NCBI RefSeq assembly: GCF_002115745.1
Contig: NZ_JFKB01000004.1
Coordinates: 124,001 to 188,000, forward strand
Length of the DNA: 64,000 bases
From: Thalassospira alkalitolerans
Lineage (GTDB): Bacteria; Pseudomonadota; Alphaproteobacteria; Rhodospirillales; Thalassospiraceae
Direction: 5' to 3'
Each line of letters starts with the position of its first letter. Positions within the stretch are counted from its first letter, which is position 1. Below are positions 1 through 8,623 of the stretch, piece by piece. The notes under the pieces are model-generated. The model was not told the origin of the DNA. It searched no databases and saw nothing but the letters and a program-made list of their open reading frames with translations. A program made the position numbers and the translations under genes.

Positions 1-144
1 GTCAACCTGAACATCGGAGTCCGATACCAGATCACCGGTAACCCGAAGGTCGGAATTGATAATCGACAGACCACCTTTTTTCTCGGTGGCCGAATTATGG
101 GAGTTAGTTGCTCCCGTCTGCTTCTTGCTCGTTTTTGAAAACAT
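1..144 (-). CDS. Bactofilin, N-terminal part (cut by window edge)
   Basis: Bactofilins polymerise without nucleotide into membrane-associated filaments that place cell-wall enzymes and control cell shape. The 48 codons visible start at an ATG (142-144) and stay open to base 1. They read MFSKTSKKQTG, a polar linker, then GLSIINSDLRVTGDLVSDSD and VQVD, which is the typical entry into the bactofilin beta-helix (family pattern: I-x-D-L-x-I-x-G-x-L-x-S-x-G/D-x-x-V-D-G). The start lies inside the 3' end of the upstream M23 peptidase gene (41-base overlap in another frame), with a GAGG about nine bases ahead of the ATG. Bactofilin next to an M23 peptidase is a recurrent pairing. The C-terminal part of the beta-helix is outside the window, so length and completeness cannot be judged. 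Confidence 0.85.
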   Translation of the reverse strand, partial: MFSKTSKKQTGATNSHNSATEKKGGLSIINSDLRVTGDLVSDSDVQVD

Positions 145-1429
145 AATGTCCCGCCTCAATGAACTTGATGGGGTCTACCTGCTTATCGTGTACCAAAACC
201 TCATAGTGAACATGGCTGCCCGTACTGCGGCCGGTACTTCCCATCAATGCGATTTTGCTTTGGTAGTTCACTTCGTCGCCCTTCTTTACGAGGACCTTAT
301 AGAGATGTCCAAAACGGGTTCGAAGACCGTCACCATGATCAATTTCGATCATCTTCCCGTATTTTCCGCTCCATCCGGCAAACACCACTTTACCTGGTGC
401 TGTCGCTTGAATCGGAGTCTTCATGGGCCCGGCAAGATCAACACCGGAATGAAACGCCCACTTTCCGTTAATCGGATCCTTGCGTTTCCCGAATAAACTG
501 GAAACGTAATAGGATGCCGCTGGCTCCCCCAATGGGGTTCTTTTGATCCTGTCGTGCAAACTGACCAGTTGGTTCATACGATCCCCAACTGCAAGCGCGA
601 CATTCAAGAACTGTTCGTCTTCAGGATGTTCGGGCTCAAACGCCACGAACGGACCACCAACACCGGGGATCTCCGGCTTCATAGGTGGTGTGATAATGTC
701 CCCAATCTGCAAACCCGTCATTTCCAGAACCGATTCCAGTTCCAAAATGGTGGTGTCTGCCGTTTCGGCAACCCGCTGCATCGCTTGCTTTTGAACGGTA
801 TGCAGGTCAGCAATACGTTGCCGTACCTCGCCCAGCTCGGATTGCAATTTCTTTGATCGTTGCATGGCCTGATCACGTTCACGCATCACACGTGACATGA
901 CGGTTTCAACGGTTTCCAGCTCATCGCGCAAAGCAAGATTGCGGTTGGTGATCCCGTCAATCTGGGTTTGCAGCGCATTCATCTGGTTATCCATTGATGT
1001 GCGCAATGCAAAAATCCGGACCTTTTCTTGTTCACTAACCGCTAGCTTCGATGTGTAATCTTGTACCCGCGCCTGAAGTTGCAGGTTCTTTTCAGCCATC
1101 GAAAGCAGGTTGCGGTGGGTACCTTCCATCTGCGACGTAATTTCTCCAAACCGCCGCTGGCTTTCGGTAACCCTCGCAATGAGCTGGTTATAGGACAGTT
1201 CACTGCGGAAAAGCTGTTCTTCGCGCGCAGTAAGACGCTGGTCAAGATACCAGGAATATCCGGTAACCCCGACCGACCAAGTGATCGACAAAATACCGAT
1301 CAATGCCAGTGTCAACTGAGCGTATTTTCCGAGACGAAGCTGGGAAACGGAATCGTTAGAACGGACAAGAACTTGCCGATCCGGAAACCATTTTTCCACA
1401 AAACGACGACCACGTTCGAACGCCGACAT
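104..1429 (-). CDS. M23 (LytM-type) metallopeptidase, membrane-anchored
   Basis: Probable peptidoglycan endopeptidase of 441 residues. It has a short cytoplasmic N-terminus, one membrane segment at about residues 38-60, a long coiled coil at about 65-235 and a C-terminal M23 domain at about 310-425. Zinc motifs are present: HSGVD (327-331) for HxxxD and HVH (406-408), with an intervening GHLY. With both motifs intact it is likely active rather than a degenerate EnvC/NlpD-type activator. The coiled coil would hold the enzyme away from the inner membrane. The 3' end overlaps a bactofilin gene by 41 bases, suggesting a shape-determining pair made from one transcript. The divergent promoter region (1430-1655) carries a CtrA-like box. 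The cleaved bond cannot be told from sequence. Confidence 0.9.
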   Translation of the reverse strand: MSAFERGRRFVEKWFPDRQVLVRSNDSVSQLRLGKYAQLTLALIGILSITWSVGVTGYSWYLDQRLTAREEQLFRSELSYNQLIARVTESQRRFGEITSQMEGTHRNLLSMAEKNLQLQARVQDYTSKLAVSEQEKVRIFALRTSMDNQMNALQTQIDGITNRNLALRDELETVETVMSRVMRERDQAMQRSKKLQSELGEVRQRIADLHTVQKQAMQRVAETADTTILELESVLEMTGLQIGDIITPPMKPEIPGVGGPFVAFEPEHPEDEQFLNVALAVGDRMNQLVSLHDRIKRTPLGEPAASYYVSSLFGKRKDPINGKWAFHSGVDLAGPMKTPIQATAPGKVVFAGWSGKYGKMIEIDHGDGLRTRFGHLYKVLVKKGDEVNYQSKIALMGSTGRSTGSHVHYEVLVHDKQVDPIKFIEAGHYVFKNEQEADGSN

Positions 1430-1532
1430 ATTCAGTGTCTAACCCCTATTTGCCCGTAATTGTGCTTGCGATAAAGAAATCGCCACACGATTTGCTTTTT
1501 TTAGACCCCGCCTGCAAGACGACTTTTCTTTA

Positions 1533-1547
1533 CGCTAACTGTTAGCG
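1533..1547. promoter_or_regulatory. Perfect 15-base palindrome between divergent genes
   Basis: CGCTAAC-T-GTTAGCG is an exact inverted repeat with a one-base centre. It lies in the 226-base gap between the M23 gene and pgpA. No T-tract follows on either strand, so a terminator is unlikely; a dimeric repressor site is possible. No known regulator was recognised. Confidence 0.35.
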
Positions 1548-1565
1548 CGACAACAGGCAAGCACG

Positions 1566-1580
1566 TTAACACATCCTTAA
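1566..1580. promoter_or_regulatory. CtrA-like box (TTAA-N7-TTAA)
   Basis: TTAACACATCCTTAA matches the TTAA-N7-TTAA recognition pattern of the alphaproteobacterial cell-cycle regulator CtrA. It lies about 137 bases before the M23 start and 76 bases before the pgpA start, so it could serve either gene. A bare TTAA-N7-TTAA can occur by chance in AT-richer intergenic DNA, so this is a candidate only. Confidence 0.4.
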
Positions 1581-1655
1581 TGCCAAAAGTTTGTCATGAA
1601 GGTAGATCTGTGTGTTACTCAATGAACTCTTTTCTAAATCAACAATGTTTAAAAA

Positions 1656-2138
1656 ATGCGTATATCTCAATTTTTACTAACCTGTTCAGCAACCTGGTTC
1701 TATAGCGGCCGGATATCCAAAGCTCCTGGCACCATGGGCTCGCTTGCGGCAATCCCGCTTGGCTGGGCTATTGCCATCTTGCTTGGAAATTCGGCGCTAC
1801 TTATTGGCATTGCCGTTGTCTTTATGGTTGGCATTCCGATTTCCCATAAATACAGCGAGATGATCGGCGTCCATGATGCCGGTGAAATCGTTATTGACGA
1901 AGTCGCCGGACAATGGATGTGCCTCCTTGTTGTGCCGTTGGGCAACGGCATAGCCGATCTTGGCTGGCTGCTGGCGGCATTCGTGATATTCCGGATATTC
2001 GATATTCTAAAGCCATGGCCGATCCGTTGGATTGACCGCCAGATCACTGGCGGTTTCGGGATCATGCTTGATGATATTCTTGCCGGTCTTTTCGGAATGA
2101 TCGTCTTGTTCACGGCGCGTCACTTTGCAGGAGTTTGA
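1656..2138 (+). CDS. pgpA: Phosphatidylglycerophosphatase A
   Basis: Removes phosphate from phosphatidylglycerol phosphate in the inner membrane, giving phosphatidylglycerol, the precursor of cardiolipin. The 160-residue length fits the PgpA family. Motifs: PGTMGS at residues 24-29 and HDAGEIVIDEVAGQW at 73-87, the acidic metal-binding and catalytic stretch, with hydrophobic segments around 33-62, 90-112 and 140-155. It is the first gene of a two-gene plus-strand unit; the next gene (pncC) starts five bases after the stop. The upstream gap holds a CtrA-like box and a palindrome shared with the divergent M23 gene. Confidence 0.93.
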   Translation: MRISQFLLTCSATWFYSGRISKAPGTMGSLAAIPLGWAIAILLGNSALLIGIAVVFMVGIPISHKYSEMIGVHDAGEIVIDEVAGQWMCLLVVPLGNGIADLGWLLAAFVIFRIFDILKPWPIRWIDRQITGGFGIMLDDILAGLFGMIVLFTARHFAGV

Positions 2139-2143
2139 TTTCC

Positions 2144-2650
2144 ATGAATATCGCACCAGATATCCTGATTGCGGCGGCTGAACTGATCGCGCTTTGCAAA
2201 ACAAACGGTGAAATGATCACAACAGCCGAATCCTGTACCGGCGGCCTGATCACCGGCAGTCTTACAGCAGTCGATGGCAGCTCATCGGTTGTTGATTGTG
2301 GCTTTGTTACCTATTCCAACGAAGCCAAGCAGGGCCTGATCGGTGTGTCAGAAGATATGCTGGTAATTCATGGGGCCGTTTCCAAACCCGTGGCAATCGC
2401 CATGGCCGAAGGGGCCCTTTCCCGGGCACCGCTGGCGACCTTAAGTGTCGCAGTTACTGGGATCGCCGGGCCGGGTGGCGGGTCAGAACAAAAACCGGTG
2501 GGACTTGTTCATCTTGCGTGTGCAGGCAACAATCGCCCGACCCTGCATCGTCGTCGGGTATATGACGGGGATCGTCATGCTGTGCGCAAGGCGACCATCA
2601 TTGAAGCATTTAATATGTTGGCTGAAATGACTGACAAAAAACCGGTTTAA
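2144..2650 (+). CDS. pncC: Nicotinamide-nucleotide amidase (CinA C-terminal domain protein)
   Basis: Stand-alone CinA C-terminal domain of 168 residues, which deamidates NMN to NaMN in pyridine nucleotide salvage. The TAESCTGG motif at residues 27-34 contains the serine that serves as nucleophile in the characterised family member (Ser30 here). The second signature GIAGPGGGSEQKPVGLVH follows at about residue 105. The N-terminal MoCF/COG1058 domain of full-length CinA is absent, so a direct role in competence is not implied. An in-frame TTG at 2135 exists, but the GGAG at 2130-2133 is correctly spaced for the ATG at 2144. Its stop abuts, base to base, the stop of the convergent ratA-like gene. 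Confidence 0.9.
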   Translation: MNIAPDILIAAAELIALCKTNGEMITTAESCTGGLITGSLTAVDGSSSVVDCGFVTYSNEAKQGLIGVSEDMLVIHGAVSKPVAIAMAEGALSRAPLATLSVAVTGIAGPGGGSEQKPVGLVHLACAGNNRPTLHRRRVYDGDRHAVRKATIIEAFNMLAEMTDKKPV

Positions 2651-3121
2651 TTACCCGTTGGGTTGTTTGCTGTCCGCTGCGGCAACCGGTTCGCCGTAAA
2701 CCTCATGGGCGCGCGTTTCAAAGGCGCCGACCATCAATTTGACGGCTTCGTTAAACACGACACCGATCATTTTTTGCAGCAAAGCAGAGCGGAACTCGAA
2801 ATCGACAAAAAAATCAAGAAACGTCCCCCCGTCTTCCGTCGGTTCAAACACCCAGTGATTGTTCAAATATTTGAACGGCCCTTGCAGATATTCGACATCA
2901 ATACGGTCATGAGGCTGCAGGGTAACTTTTGATGTGTATTTTTCACGAAACATTTTGAAACCAATCACCAGATCGGCATGCAAAACATCGCCATTGCGCC
3001 TGCGGACCCGCGAAGCGACACACCATGGAAGAAACTTGGAATAGGAATCGATATCCGCGACAAGGTCAAACATCTGTTCCGGCGTATAGGGCAGTTTCCT
3101 GCGCTCCGCATGCGTCGGCAC
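2651..3121 (-). CDS. RatA/Coq10-type START-fold protein
   Basis: A 156-residue SRPBCC (START-like) protein with the family opening R-x-L-x-Y-x-P-E-Q-M-F-D-L-V-A-D-I and the SKFLPWC block near residue 35. Relatives are mitochondrial Coq10, a ubiquinone-binding chaperone for respiration, and E. coli RatA, reported to affect 70S ribosome formation. In alphaproteobacteria the Coq10-like role is the safer reading; the toxin label of this family is not supported by anything here, since no antitoxin partner is adjacent. It starts with GTG at 3121, preceded by AAAGGAG at a spacing of seven, and follows lipA by 41 bases, so it is probably co-transcribed with it. Confidence 0.8.
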   Translation of the reverse strand: MPTHAERRKLPYTPEQMFDLVADIDSYSKFLPWCVASRVRRRNGDVLHADLVIGFKMFREKYTSKVTLQPHDRIDVEYLQGPFKYLNNHWVFEPTEDGGTFLDFFVDFEFRSALLQKMIGVVFNEAVKLMVGAFETRAHEVYGEPVAAADSKQPNG

Positions 3122-3162
3122 CCGTGATCTCCTTTGTCGTCTCGTTTATGTCTTTGAAATTT

Positions 3163-4152
3163 CTACTGTACGCCAACCATTGCTTTGGCTTTGACGGTCG
3201 CCGCAGCAGCCAGCTTTTTCTCACGAGCCAGTCGAAGTTCTTCGAAGTCACGGTCCGCGTGATAGCTTGACCGCGTCAGCGGCGTTGCCGACACCATCAG
3301 GAAGCCCTTGCCACGCGCCATCGACGCATAATCCTTGAATTCATCAGGCGTGACGAACCGTTCGACCGGGGCATGTTTCAGAGTCGGCTGCAGATATTGC
3401 CCGATTGTCAGGAAATCGACATCGGCAACACGCAAATCATCCATAACCTGTGCCAGTTCTTGACGTTCTTCGCCAAATCCAACCATCAGGCCCGACTTGG
3501 TGAAAATGGTTGGATCAATCTGTTTTACACGATCAAGAATGCGCAGTGACTGATAATAGCGCGCGCCGGGACGAATCGAGGTGTAAAGCCGTGGCACGGT
3601 TTCAAGGTTATGGTTGAACACATCCGGGCGGGCTCTGGCGACGATTTCAACGGCACCCGGTTTATCACGAAAATCAGGTGTTAGAATTTCGATCGTCGTT
3701 TCAGGTGATTTATAACGAATGGCTTCGATCACCCGGGCAAAATGGGCAGCCCCGCCATCCGCAAGATCATCACGGTCAACCGAGGTGATCACAACATGCT
3801 TCAACTGCATGTCGGCAACCGCCATCGCAAGGTTTTGCGGCTCGAACTGATCAAGCGCGTTCGGCATACCGGTTTTTACGTTGCAGAACGAACAGGCACG
3901 TGTGCAGGTATCGCCCATAATCATGAACGAAGCATGCTTTTGCTGCCAGCATTCGCCAATATTCGGGCACGAGGCCTCTTCGCAAACGGTATGAAGGTTC
4001 AGGCCGCGCGCAAGTTCACGTGTTTCCTGATAGCCCTTTGACGTAGGCGCTTTCACACGGATCCATGCCGGCTTGCGCCCTGATGGACGATCCGGGTTCT
4101 TCTGTTTTTCCGGGTGACGAAGTGCTTTGGCTTCGCTTTGCGCCGTCGACAT
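3163..4152 (-). CDS. lipA: Lipoyl synthase
   Basis: Radical SAM enzyme that inserts two sulfurs into the octanoyl chains of E2 and GcvH proteins. Of 329 residues, the auxiliary [4Fe-4S] ligands are C57, C62 and C68 (CX4CX5C), the radical-SAM ligands are C83, C87 and C90 (CX3CX2C), and the C-terminal RSSY motif that supplies the serine ligand is present. The ATG at 4152 was chosen over an upstream ATG at 4212 because GGAGG lies seven bases before it and the family normally begins shortly before the conserved block. It sits directly downstream of the PDH genes whose E2 and E1-beta products carry the lipoyl lysines it serves. Confidence 0.95.
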   Translation of the reverse strand: MSTAQSEAKALRHPEKQKNPDRPSGRKPAWIRVKAPTSKGYQETRELARGLNLHTVCEEASCPNIGECWQQKHASFMIMGDTCTRACSFCNVKTGMPNALDQFEPQNLAMAVADMQLKHVVITSVDRDDLADGGAAHFARVIEAIRYKSPETTIEILTPDFRDKPGAVEIVARARPDVFNHNLETVPRLYTSIRPGARYYQSLRILDRVKQIDPTIFTKSGLMVGFGEERQELAQVMDDLRVADVDFLTIGQYLQPTLKHAPVERFVTPDEFKDYASMARGKGFLMVSATPLTRSSYHADRDFEELRLAREKKLAAAATVKAKAMVGVQ

Positions 4153-4272
4153 AGAGTTACCTCCGAAAGATTGGACGGGCGGCAATGTGCCGCCACGCCA
4201 CGTATTTGTCAAACCGACATTCGATCAAAACGGTCATACCGGACATGTTTGCCTGATATGACCCTGTATTTC

Positions 4273-5670
4273 CTAGAAGTGGATTGCCCGACCATAAGCG
4301 TCAAGGACCGATTCATGCATCATTTCCGACAGGGTCGGATGCGGGAACACCGTATGCATCAAGTCTTCTTCGGTCGTTTCCAGGCCCATCGCCACGACAA
4401 AGCCTTGAATAAGCTCGGTCACTTCGGTGCCAACCATATGCGCGCCAAGCAGTTCGCCTGTTTTGGTATCAAATACGGTCTTAACCAGCCCTTCAGCCTC
4501 GCCCAGTGCAACGGCTTTGCCGTTGCCGATAAACGAAAACTTGCCGACCTTGATGTCGTAGCCGGCCTCTTTGGCTTTGGCTTCGGTCAGGCCGACACTG
4601 GCGACCTGCGGATGGCAATAGGTACACCCCGGGATCTTGCGCGGATCAAGCGGATGCACATTTTTAACATCGGCGATCTTTTCAACACAAATCACGCCTT
4701 CATGTTCGGCCTTGTGGGCCAGCATCGGCGGACCAGCAACATCACCAATGGCATAGATGCCCGGCTCGTCGGTGCGCGAATATTCATCCGTGCCGATCAC
4801 ATTGCGATCAACCTTGACCTTGGTGGTTTCAAGACCAAGACCCTCGGTGTTACCGATAACCCCAACAGCCGAAATCACGCGATCAACGGTAAGTTCCTGC
4901 TTCTTGCCGTCTTTGGTTTCAATCGTCACAACAACGTTATCTGCATTACGTTTCAGATTGGCGACCTTGGCTTCGGTCAGGATTTTCATCCCGTCCTTGG
5001 TCATCATCTTCTGCGCAAGAGTCGCAACATCTTTGTCTTCAACCGGCATGATCTGCGACATGATTTCCACCACCGTCACATCCGCACCCATGGTGTGATA
5101 GAAGCTGGCGAATTCAATGCCAATCGCACCGGAACCAACAACAACAATGCTTTTGGGCATTTTGTCAGGCGTCATCGCCTTTTTATAATCCCAGACAACT
5201 TTGCCGTCGGCTTCAAGGCCGGGCAATGAGCGTGCACGGGCACCTGTCGCGATGATGTAATGTTTCGCGATATAGGTACCTTTGTCCTTGCCTTCGACAT
5301 TGATCTTTTTCGGACCGTCGAATTTGGCCTCGCCATTGATCACGGTAACCTTGTTCTTTTTAAGCAAATGGCCAACGCCGCCCGCAAGCTGCTTGGATAC
5401 ACCGCGCGAACGTTGGATAACCGCATCAAGATCAAAGGACGGTTTTTCACATGAAAGACCGTATTCCTTGGCATGGTGCATATTGCGATAGACTTCTGCC
5501 GAACGCAGCAGCGCCTTGGTCGGAATACAGCCCCAGTTCAGGCAAATACCACCAAGATGTTCACGTTCAACAACGGCCGTTTTCAGCCCCAGCTGGGCTG
5601 CACGAATGGCCGCGACATAGCCACCGGGACCCGCACCAATCACGATTATGTCGAAATTGCTATCTGCCAT
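4273..5670 (-). CDS. lpdA: Dihydrolipoyl dehydrogenase (E3)
   Basis: FAD- and NAD-dependent flavoprotein that reoxidises dihydrolipoyl groups of the PDH complex. It has 465 residues, with the FAD-binding GAGPGG at 12-17, the redox disulfide C43/C48 in GGICLNWGCIPT, the NAD-binding VGSGAIGIEF in the middle and the active-site H444/E449 pair in HPTLSE from the partner-subunit interface. AAGGAG lies eight bases before the ATG. It is the last PDH gene and is separated from pdhC by a 95-base gap with a strong hairpin. E3 can also serve 2-oxoglutarate dehydrogenase, but this copy belongs to the PDH cluster. Confidence 0.96.
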   Translation of the reverse strand: MADSNFDIIVIGAGPGGYVAAIRAAQLGLKTAVVEREHLGGICLNWGCIPTKALLRSAEVYRNMHHAKEYGLSCEKPSFDLDAVIQRSRGVSKQLAGGVGHLLKKNKVTVINGEAKFDGPKKINVEGKDKGTYIAKHYIIATGARARSLPGLEADGKVVWDYKKAMTPDKMPKSIVVVGSGAIGIEFASFYHTMGADVTVVEIMSQIMPVEDKDVATLAQKMMTKDGMKILTEAKVANLKRNADNVVVTIETKDGKKQELTVDRVISAVGVIGNTEGLGLETTKVKVDRNVIGTDEYSRTDEPGIYAIGDVAGPPMLAHKAEHEGVICVEKIADVKNVHPLDPRKIPGCTYCHPQVASVGLTEAKAKEAGYDIKVGKFSFIGNGKAVALGEAEGLVKTVFDTKTGELLGAHMVGTEVTELIQGFVVAMGLETTEEDLMHTVFPHPTLSEMMHESVLDAYGRAIHF

Positions 5671-5727
5671 CGTAAGATCTCCTTCGCCTGCCCGTCACCG
5701 GTTACAGGTCTTGAAATTCAAATGCTT

Positions 5728-5751
5728 GCGGGGACTATTTAAAGTCCCCGC
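5728..5751 (-). other. Intercistronic hairpin between pdhC and lpdA
   Basis: A nine-base-pair perfect stem (GCGGGGACT pairing with AGTCCCCGC) with a six-base AT loop lies in the gap between the E2 and E3 genes. There is no U-run after it on the minus strand, so it looks less like a full terminator and more like an RNA processing or stabilising element that could set the E3:E2 ratio. Confidence 0.55.
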
Positions 5752-5765
5752 GCAATTTCGGAACC

Positions 5766-7067
5766 TCAGAGCAACATGCTCAGCGGATCTTCGATCAGCT
5801 TTTTGAACTCAGCCATAAATGCCGCACCAACCGCACCATCGACCACGCGATGATCAACTGACAATGTGCAGCTCATGACTGTGGCGATTGCCAGTGCACC
5901 GTCTTTTACAACGGCGCGCTGCTCGCCCGCACCGACGGCCAGAATACAGCCCTGCGGCGGATTGATAATGGCCGAAAACTCTTTGATCCCGAACATGCCA
6001 AGATTCGAGACAGAGAACGTCCCACCCTGGAATTCTTCCGGTTTCAACTTGCCTTCACGTGCCTTGCCAGCCAGTGCCTTCATTTCGGTCGAGATTTCAG
6101 CAAGACCTTTACCACCGGCATTTCGAATGACTGGCGTGATCAAGCCACCCTCAATGGCAACGGCAACCGAAATATCTTGCTGCTTACACTGCAAGATTGC
6201 GGCATCGGTCCAGACAGCGTTTGCCGCCGGTACACGCTTAAGCGCAATGGACGCCGCCCGGATGACGAAATCATTGACCGAGACTTTAACGCCCTCGCCT
6301 GCTTTCTCGTTAAGCTGCTTGCGTGTTGAAAGCAGATTGTCGAGTTCGCAATCAACCGTCAGGTAAAAATGAGGAACCTGCTGTTTGGACTGTGTCAGAC
6401 GACGTGCAATAACCTTGCGCATCGATGTGTTCGGAATTTCTTCGTATTCCGGAAGCCCGGTCAGGTCCGGATTCCAGCCGGAAGCAGCCGGTGCCGTAGC
6501 AGGAACCGGTTTTTCACCAGCCGTTGCCACCGCAGCAGCGGGAGCCGCAGCAGGTTTGGCTGACATGGCGGCTTCAACGTCACGTTTCACAACACGGCCA
6601 CGCGGGCCTGAACCAGAAATTTTCGCCAGATCAACACCTTCATTCGCCGCAATGCGACGTGCAAGCGGGCTGGCTGTGATACGATCACCACCGGAAACCG
6701 GTGCGGCCGGTGCCGGACTCGAAGCCGATGCAGCCGGTACGGCTTCCTGCTTCGGTGCCGGGGCAGCGTCACCACCAACACTGGCAGCCGACGTATCAGC
6801 ACCATCAAGTGCGCTTTCGTCTTCGCCTTCTTCAAGCAAAAGAGCAATGACTTCGTTGACGGCAACACCTTCGCTGCCTTCGGCAACAAGGATTTTGCCG
6901 ATTTTTCCTTCATCGACGGCTTCAACTTCCATCGTCGCTTTGTCGGTTTCGATCTCGGCAATGACGTCACCCGATTCAACGGTATCGCCTTCCTTGACGA
7001 GCCATTTTGCCAAAGTGCCTTCGGTCATGGTCGGCGACAAAGCCGGCATTAATATTTTCGTGGGCAT
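5766..7067 (-). CDS. pdhC: Pyruvate dehydrogenase E2, dihydrolipoyl acetyltransferase
   Basis: Core acetyltransferase of the PDH complex, 433 residues. Domains in order: one lipoyl domain (1-80) with the lipoyl lysine K43 in [10 protein letters not shown]; an Ala/Pro-rich linker; a peripheral subunit-binding domain at about 131-168; a second Ala-rich linker; and a catalytic domain ending with HRVVDG (H406, D410). A single lipoyl domain is typical of alphaproteobacterial E2. The lipoyl domain is nearly a copy of the one at the start of the neighbouring pdhB product (65 of the first 80 residues identical by my count). GGGAG precedes the ATG. Confidence 0.95.
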   Translation of the reverse strand: MPTKILMPALSPTMTEGTLAKWLVKEGDTVESGDVIAEIETDKATMEVEAVDEGKIGKILVAEGSEGVAVNEVIALLLEEGEDESALDGADTSAASVGGDAAPAPKQEAVPAASASSPAPAAPVSGGDRITASPLARRIAANEGVDLAKISGSGPRGRVVKRDVEAAMSAKPAAAPAAAVATAGEKPVPATAPAASGWNPDLTGLPEYEEIPNTSMRKVIARRLTQSKQQVPHFYLTVDCELDNLLSTRKQLNEKAGEGVKVSVNDFVIRAASIALKRVPAANAVWTDAAILQCKQQDISVAVAIEGGLITPVIRNAGGKGLAEISTEMKALAGKAREGKLKPEEFQGGTFSVSNLGMFGIKEFSAIINPPQGCILAVGAGEQRAVVKDGALAIATVMSCTLSVDHRVVDGAVGAAFMAEFKKLIEDPLSMLL

Positions 7068-7130
7068 GAATGCAATCTCCCGGTAGCGGGGCGGCGCGAT
7101 GTCTCAGCGCCCTGCCCCTGTCCGTTTTTG

Positions 7131-8570
7131 TTAGCGATAGCAAACGGCCTTGGCCGCATCGACAATGTGCTTCTCTTGCGGAACTGCCAGCACTTCAAGA
7201 TTTGCTGCATACGGCATCGGAACGTCTTCACCCGTGACACGCGCCACCGGCGCATCAAGATAGTCAAAGGCATGTTCCATGATGGTCGATGCAATTTCGG
7301 CACCGATACCGGCAAAATGCCAACCTTCTTCACATGTCACCAGACGATTGGTTTTCATCACCGAACGAACGATGGTGTTCACGTCAAGCGGACGAATGCT
7401 GCGCAGGTTGATCACCTCAGCAGAGATCCCCTGCTCGGCCAGTTGTTCAGCAGCCTTAAGCGCCTTGCCAACCATGATCGAGAACGCAACGATGGTCACA
7501 TCGGTGCCTTCACGTTCAATCTTGGCCTGACCGATTGGAAGAACGAAATCTTCGTCATCAGGCACTTCAAAACTGGTGCCGTAAAGAAGTTCGTTTTCAA
7601 GGAAGACAACCGGGTTCGGATCCCGAATGGCAGCCTTCAAAAGGCCTTTTGCATCCGCAGCCGACCACGGCGAAACCACCTTAAGGCCCGGGCAATGCGC
7701 ATACCATGATGCATAGCACTGGGAATGCTGGGCACCAACGCGCGATGCGACACCGTTCGGACCACGGAAGACAATCGGGCAACCAAGCTGGCCACCGGAC
7801 ATGTAAAGCGTCTTCGCAGCCGAGTTAATGATATGGTCAATGGCCTGCATGGCGAAGTTGAACGTCATGAATTCAACAATCGGCTTCAGCCCCATAAAGG
7901 CTGCACCCGTTGCCATTCCGGTGAAACCGTATTCGGTAATTGGGGTATCCACGACACGTTTGTCACCGAATTCGTCAAGCAGCCCCTGGGTAACCTTATA
8001 GGCCCCCTGATACTGCGCGACTTCTTCGCCCATGACATAAACGTTTTCATCCGAACGCATTTCTTCGGCCATCGCATCACGAAGGGCCTCGCGAACAGTC
8101 TGAGTTTTGAACGAGGTATAGGTTTTCTCGTCCTGGGTCGCGTTCACTTCGCTCATGGCGCGTGGATCACCCGATGCCCGCTCAAACGCGCCACTGGCCG
8201 AAACGGCTGCTGGCTGTGCCGGAATACTGGCCGAGGCCGATACCGTTTCTGCAGCAGGCGCAGGTGCGACTTCGGCCTTGGGCGCAGAACCCGTAGCTGA
8301 AATATTATCCAGCGCAGAAGCATCTTCGTCTTCTTCGAGGATATAGGCGATGACCGCGTTTACCGCGACGTTCTCGGCCCCTTCAGCAATAACAATCTTG
8401 CCAATGGTGCCTTCGTCAACGGCCTCAACTTCCATCGTGGCTTTATCGGTCTCGATTTCTGCGATTACGTCACCAGAGGCGATCTTGTCGCCTTCCTTGA
8501 CGGTCCATTTGGCAAGAGTGCCTTCTGTCATGGTCGGCGATAGGGCCGGCATCAAAACTTCAATCGGCAT
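7131..8570 (-). CDS. pdhB: Pyruvate dehydrogenase E1 beta subunit with N-terminal lipoyl domain
   Basis: Beta half of the thiamine-diphosphate dehydrogenase that decarboxylates pyruvate. At 479 residues it is about 150 longer than a standard E1 beta because residues 1-80 are a lipoyl domain (lysine K43 in [10 protein letters not shown]) followed by an Ala/Pro-rich linker to about 140. The E1-beta domain starts near 150 with the [10 protein letters not shown] stretch; the cofactor-binding glutamate lies in [13 protein letters not shown]. This architecture is known from alphaproteobacteria such as Sinorhizobium and Zymomonas. GAGGG precedes the ATG with five bases between. Confidence 0.95.
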   Translation of the reverse strand: MPIEVLMPALSPTMTEGTLAKWTVKEGDKIASGDVIAEIETDKATMEVEAVDEGTIGKIVIAEGAENVAVNAVIAYILEEDEDASALDNISATGSAPKAEVAPAPAAETVSASASIPAQPAAVSASGAFERASGDPRAMSEVNATQDEKTYTSFKTQTVREALRDAMAEEMRSDENVYVMGEEVAQYQGAYKVTQGLLDEFGDKRVVDTPITEYGFTGMATGAAFMGLKPIVEFMTFNFAMQAIDHIINSAAKTLYMSGGQLGCPIVFRGPNGVASRVGAQHSQCYASWYAHCPGLKVVSPWSAADAKGLLKAAIRDPNPVVFLENELLYGTSFEVPDDEDFVLPIGQAKIEREGTDVTIVAFSIMVGKALKAAEQLAEQGISAEVINLRSIRPLDVNTIVRSVMKTNRLVTCEEGWHFAGIGAEIASTIMEHAFDYLDAPVARVTGEDVPMPYAANLEVLAVPQEKHIVDAAKAVCYR

Positions 8571-8623
8571 TGTTCCCTCTCTCCCGGGAAATATCGGTCA
8601 AAAGCGGTTCGCGAAGTTCGCGA

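Noticed and set aside
2651..3121. Toxin of a toxin-antitoxin system
   Set aside because: The RatA family name suggests a toxin, but no antitoxin gene is adjacent, and the START fold with a respiratory-gene context fits a Coq10-like role better.
4114..5229. 371-codon open frame on the plus strand
   Set aside because: It lies antisense to lpdA, whose motifs and ribosome site are clear; the translation is His/Phe/Arg-rich and has no recognisable domain.
8608..8623. TTCGCGA-AG-TTCGCGA repeat between pdhA and pdhB
   Set aside because: A short direct repeat of a self-complementary hexamer just outside the pdhA stop; too short to support a regulatory claim.
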